From Thermophagus sp052400625 (GTDB taxonomy: Bacteria; Bacteroidota; Bacteroidia; Bacteroidales; Marinilabiliaceae): 64,000 nt of DNA. Position numbers and translations under genes: made by a program. Below are positions 60,747-64,000 of this stretch, piece by piece. The notes under the pieces are model-generated. The model saw only the letters and a list, made by a program, of their open reading frames with translations, did not search any database and was not told where the DNA came from. Position 1 is the stretch's first letter; the number at the start of each line of letters is the position of its first letter. The stretch lies in the NCBI GenBank assembly GCA_052400625.1, contig JBQTGH010000011.1; one strand, 5' to 3'.

Positions 60747-62711
60747 ATGGCAGAATTAGAAGAAAAAGAAAACTTGCAGGAGCAGGAAAATGTTTCTGAA
60801 GTAAATGAAAGTCCTGAAAATCAGGCAGAGAAAGTAGAATCAGCCTCCAGTGGAGAGCTTCGGGGAGAAGAAAAACCCCAAAACCGTAATGTTGAAACCG
60901 CAGAGACATCTGATGCTGATTTTGACTGGGAAAAGTATGAAAGCGGTGATTTGGTGGTTGAAGCCAAAGGAGCAGAAAAAATAGAGTTAGAAAAACTCTA
61001 TGACAAAACCCTTTCCACTATTTCTGAAAAAGAGGTGATTGAGGGAACCGTGATCGCTATGAACAAGCGTGAGGTTGTCATCAATATCGGTTTCAAATCT
61101 GATGGCATTGTCAGCCGCAATGAGTTTCGTTACAATCCCGATCTAAAAGTGGGAGACCCTGTAGAGGTTTATGTGGAAAGTCAGGAAGACAAAAAGGGAC
61201 AGTTGGTTCTTTCACACAAGAAAGCTCGGGCTCTTCGTTCTTGGGATCGTGTTAATGAAGCCCTGGAAAAAGATGAAGTCATCAAAGGATACATCAAGTG
61301 CCGCACCAAAGGTGGTATGATTGTAGATGTCTTTGGTATTGAAGCTTTCCTTCCGGGATCACAAATTGATGTGAAGCCCATTCGTGACTATGATATGTTT
61401 GTGGGTAAAACCATGGAATTCAAAGTGGTTAAAATCAATCCTGAATTCAAAAACGTGGTGGTATCGCACAAAGCGCTTATTGAAGCAGAACTTGAACAAC
61501 AGAAGAAAGAAATTATTTCCAAACTGGAAAAAGGTCAGGTATTGGAAGGAACCGTCAAAAACATCACATCTTATGGGGTGTTTATCGATCTTGGCGGGGT
61601 AGATGGTCTGATCCATATAACCGATCTTTCTTGGGGCCGTGTTTCTCACCCCGAAGAAATTGTACAGTTGGATCAAAAACTGAACGTTGTAATTCTCGAT
61701 TTCGACGACGAGAAAAAGCGTATTGCGCTTGGATTGAAACAATTAACGCCTCATCCTTGGGATTCCTTGGATGCCAATCTGAAAGTTGGAGACGTGGTGA
61801 AAGGTAAAGTGGTTGTTATGGCGGATTATGGCGCTTTTGTTGAAATCGCACCAGGTGTTGAAGGGTTGATCCACGTATCTGAAATGTCTTGGTCGCAACA
61901 CTTGCGCAGTGCACAAGACTTCCTGAAAGTGGGAGATGAAGTGGAAGCACAAATTATTACCCTTGACAGGGAAGAGCGTAAAATGTCCCTGGGCATGAAG
62001 CAATTGAAGCCAGATCCTTGGGATGATATCGAGGTTAAATATCCGGTTGGTAGCAAACACAAAGCTAAAGTTCGTAACTTTACCAATTTCGGCGTTTTTG
62101 TGGAAATTGAAGAAGGAATTGACGGCTTGATCCACATTTCAGATCTTTCTTGGACGAAAAAGGTAAAACACCCTGCTGAGTTTACCAACGTTGGAGAAGA
62201 TATTGAAGTCGTTGTCTTGGATATTGACAAAGAGAACCGTCGTCTTAGCCTCGGACACAAACAGTTGGAAGAAAATCCCTGGGATGTCTTTGAATCTATC
62301 TTCACTGTAGATTCTATTCATGAAGGAACTATTGTTGACATTTTCGATAAAGGTGCCGTAATTGCATTACCATACGGTGTTGAAGGGTTCGCAACTCCTC
62401 GTCATCTGGTAAAAGAAGACGGAAGTCAGGCAAAAGCTGATGAGAAGCTGCCTTTCAAGGTTATTGAGTTCAATAAAGGAACCAAACGTATCATTTTGTC
62501 GCATTCTCGTGTATTCGAGGATGAAAAGCGTTCTGACGAACAATCGGCTAAAATGGCACAAGCCAAGAATACCAAGAAAGGAGTTCGTAAACTGAAAGAA
62601 AGCCTGGAAAAAACCACTCTTGGTGACATCACTGAACTGGCGGCATTGAAAGATCAAATGGAGGCCTCAGAAAAGAAAGATGAAGCCAAGGATAAAAAGA
62701 GTGAAGAATAG
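60747..62711 (+). CDS. rpsA: 30S ribosomal protein S1
   Basis: 654 residues. An acidic, disordered N-terminus (about 1-90, rich in Glu) precedes six S1 RNA-binding repeats. Their starts are near residues 97 (EGTVIAMNKREVVINIG), 180 (KGYIKCRTKGGMIVDVFG), 265 (EGTVKNITSYGVFIDLGG), 352 (KGKVVVMADYGAFVEIAPG), 438 (KAKVRNFTNFGVFVEIEEG) and 527 (EGTIVDIFDKGAVIALPYG). The C-terminus is Lys/Glu-rich. S1 helps mRNAs without strong Shine-Dalgarno sites bind the 30S subunit, fitting the weak ribosome-binding sites of this phylum. The STAS gene follows by 26 bp. Confidence 0.97.
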   Translation: MAELEEKENLQEQENVSEVNESPENQAEKVESASSGELRGEEKPQNRNVETAETSDADFDWEKYESGDLVVEAKGAEKIELEKLYDKTLSTISEKEVIEGTVIAMNKREVVINIGFKSDGIVSRNEFRYNPDLKVGDPVEVYVESQEDKKGQLVLSHKKARALRSWDRVNEALEKDEVIKGYIKCRTKGGMIVDVFGIEAFLPGSQIDVKPIRDYDMFVGKTMEFKVVKINPEFKNVVVSHKALIEAELEQQKKEIISKLEKGQVLEGTVKNITSYGVFIDLGGVDGLIHITDLSWGRVSHPEEIVQLDQKLNVVILDFDDEKKRIALGLKQLTPHPWDSLDANLKVGDVVKGKVVVMADYGAFVEIAPGVEGLIHVSEMSWSQHLRSAQDFLKVGDEVEAQIITLDREERKMSLGMKQLKPDPWDDIEVKYPVGSKHKAKVRNFTNFGVFVEIEEGIDGLIHISDLSWTKKVKHPAEFTNVGEDIEVVVLDIDKENRRLSLGHKQLEENPWDVFESIFTVDSIHEGTIVDIFDKGAVIALPYGVEGFATPRHLVKEDGSQAKADEKLPFKVIEFNKGTKRIILSHSRVFEDEKRSDEQSAKMAQAKNTKKGVRKLKESLEKTTLGDITELAALKDQMEASEKKDEAKDKKSEE

Positions 62712-62737
62712 TTTTTAAAATAAAGGGGTGACATTAT

Positions 62738-63094
62738 ATGGACTTTAAAATTGATAAACTCGACGATTTCATGGTGGTTAAGGTGTTGAAGGAAAAACTC
62801 GACACCAATATAGCCCCCAATCTTAAGTCAGAAATTGTACTGCTTTCCGGAAACGGAGAGAAGAATATATTGCTTGATTTGAGCCAATGTAACTATTGCG
62901 ATTCATCGGGATTGAGCTCCATACTTGTCGCCAATCGGTTGTGTAAAAATGCCGAAGGAGTCTTTATCATTTCGGGTCTTCAACCTGCGGTTGAACGGCT
63001 TATTGCGGTCTCACAGTTGGACACTGTTTTAAACATTGCACCTGATACAGAGAATGGCATTCAAATGATGCGACAATCAATCGGTAAAAAATAG
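62738..63094 (+). CDS. STAS-domain (anti-sigma-factor antagonist-like) protein
   Basis: 118 residues, one STAS domain. The likely phosphorylatable serine is in LSQCNYCDSSGLSSILVANR, as in SpoIIAA/RsbV-type antagonists. No partner kinase or sigma factor is adjacent. It lies 26 bp after rpsA and 7 bp before rnz, so it is probably in one transcript with both. In Bacteroidota a small STAS gene next to rnz is common, but the role there is not established. Confidence 0.88.
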   Translation: MDFKIDKLDDFMVVKVLKEKLDTNIAPNLKSEIVLLSGNGEKNILLDLSQCNYCDSSGLSSILVANRLCKNAEGVFIISGLQPAVERLIAVSQLDTVLNIAPDTENGIQMMRQSIGKK

Positions 63095-63101
63095 AGTGTA
63101 T

Positions 63102-64000
63102 ATGGGGTTATCTGTCACTATTCTTGGCAGTAATTCAGCACTTCCCACATCCGAAAGAAATCCAACCGCCCAGGTGCTTAACGCATCGGGGCGGTTTTTT
63201 TTGATTGATTGCGGAGAAGGAACTCAGCTGCAGTTACGCCGTAACAGGGTGCACTTTGGACGCATTCATCATATTTTTATATCCCACCTTCATGGCGATC
63301 ATGTCTTTGGTTTACCAGGACTAATTTCCTCCTTGGGTTTGTTGGGGCGTACCGCCGATTTGCATATATATGCTTTGGCTGATCTTGAAATTCTACTGAA
63401 GCCATGGCTTGAATATTTTTGTCGTAATTTGCCTTTTCAGGTAGTTTTTCATGGTGTAAATCCCGGGCTGCAGCAAGTGATATATGAAGACGACTTACTT
63501 GAAGTTAATACCATTCCTTTGGAACATCGAATTCCTGCAATGGGGTTTTTATTTAGGGAAAAAATTAAAGAACGGAAAATTGATAAAGTAAAATGTGACT
63601 TTTATCGGATTCCGCTTAAATGGTTGCCCAAATTAAAAAGAGGTGAAGATTATTTAGGGGAGGATGGAGTGTTGATCCCCAACAATATGCTGACGCTTCC
63701 TCCAACGCCATCTAAAAGTTATGCATTTTGTACCGATACCCGGTTTAGTGAAAATGTGATAACTGCTGTTCAGAATGTTGATGTTCTTTATCATGAATCC
63801 ACATTTTTATCGGATAATGAAGAACTGGCCGGAAAAACCTTTCACAGTACTGCCCGTCAGGCTGCGGAAGTGGCTCATAGGGCTCGGGTCGGTAAACTCT
63901 TGCTGGGGCATTTTTCATCTCGGTACAAAAATCTTGATCCTTTTGTAGAGGAAGCCCGTCAGGTATTTGAAAATGCCTGGATCGCAGAAGAAGGCTGTAC
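63102..64000 (+). CDS. rnz: Ribonuclease Z, C-terminus cut by the window edge
   Basis: 299 codons are visible from the ATG at 63102, and the frame stays open to the window edge; the full enzyme is about 305 residues, so only a few residues are missing. The metallo-beta-lactamase motif HLHGDH (His62, His64, Asp66, His67) in ISHLHGDHVFGLPGL is intact, and YHESTFLSD, FHSTARQAAEVAHRA and LLGHFSSRY supply the later metal ligands. FLIDCGEGTQLQLRR is a further RNase Z mark. It removes the 3' trailer of tRNA precursors, which fits the CCA-less tRNA-Asp gene at 49019. It follows the STAS gene by 7 bp. Confidence 0.95.
   Translation, partial: MGLSVTILGSNSALPTSERNPTAQVLNASGRFFLIDCGEGTQLQLRRNRVHFGRIHHIFISHLHGDHVFGLPGLISSLGLLGRTADLHIYALADLEILLKPWLEYFCRNLPFQVVFHGVNPGLQQVIYEDDLLEVNTIPLEHRIPAMGFLFREKIKERKIDKVKCDFYRIPLKWLPKLKRGEDYLGEDGVLIPNNMLTLPPTPSKSYAFCTDTRFSENVITAVQNVDVLYHESTFLSDNEELAGKTFHSTARQAAEVAHRARVGKLLLGHFSSRYKNLDPFVEEARQVFENAWIAEEGC

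Overview
This window looks like chromosome of a Bacteroidota bacterium, probably class Bacteroidia and perhaps a Marinilabiliales-like marine or anaerobic member (the order is inference; there is no rRNA here to place it). The reasons are the SusC/SusD/SusE outer-membrane glycan-uptake genes, carboxypeptidase-regulatory-domain TonB receptors, an HU-DUF4469 protein, families nearly confined to the phylum (DUF1599, DUF3822, a BT_3928-like DoxX protein), lipoproteins with acidic residues after the lipid-bearing Cys, and promoters with a TAnnTTTG -7 box.

Layout. 1-6308: the tail of a starch/alpha-glucan utilisation locus (SusC end, SusD, SusE-like, GH13 amylase, GH97 alpha-glucosidase), closed by a terminator. 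7170-17256: a TonB receptor, three oxidoreductases (AcuI/YhdH-like, aldo-keto reductase, QorB-like), an SMP-30 lipoprotein overlapping an NhaC antiporter, and a pair of secreted thioredoxin-fold proteins. 17581-25100 (all minus strand): a compact run of DUF1566 lipoprotein, 2[4Fe-4S] ferredoxin, b-haem membrane protein, Tat-exported flavoprotein, CotH-like lipoprotein, and a LytS/LytR-type sensor kinase and regulator. I read this as a self-regulated transmembrane electron-transfer module that I cannot match to a named system; it is the main candidate for something undescribed. Hairpins separate its cistrons, and three terminator-like hairpins insulate it from the upstream HU-type gene. 25614-36193: HU-DUF4469 protein, EamA transporter, a very large CHASE/PAS histidine kinase, and an unrecognised 1506-residue secreted protein converging on it.

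36452-54962 is core housekeeping: prmA; tpiA with DoxX and DUF1599 genes; folP-cdaA-TIGR01777; pckA; xerD; aroQ; pyk; two tRNA-Asp genes; rsmD-DUF3822; a RecD-like helicase; and a phosphohexomutase. 55455-60131 is a nucleotide-sugar operon (ugd, uxs, rfbA, rfbC, rfbD) for surface polysaccharide, without rfbB. 60747-64000 holds rpsA, a STAS protein and the start of rnz.

Functional threads: glycan capture and hydrolysis at the left end; glycolysis and gluconeogenesis nodes (tpiA, pyk, pckA, phosphohexomutase) in the middle; envelope precursor synthesis at the right. No CRISPR array, prophage, intact insertion sequence or rRNA was seen. Several intergenic regions carry long perfect inverted repeats (stems of 9-13 bp), some clearly terminators and some with no obvious job.
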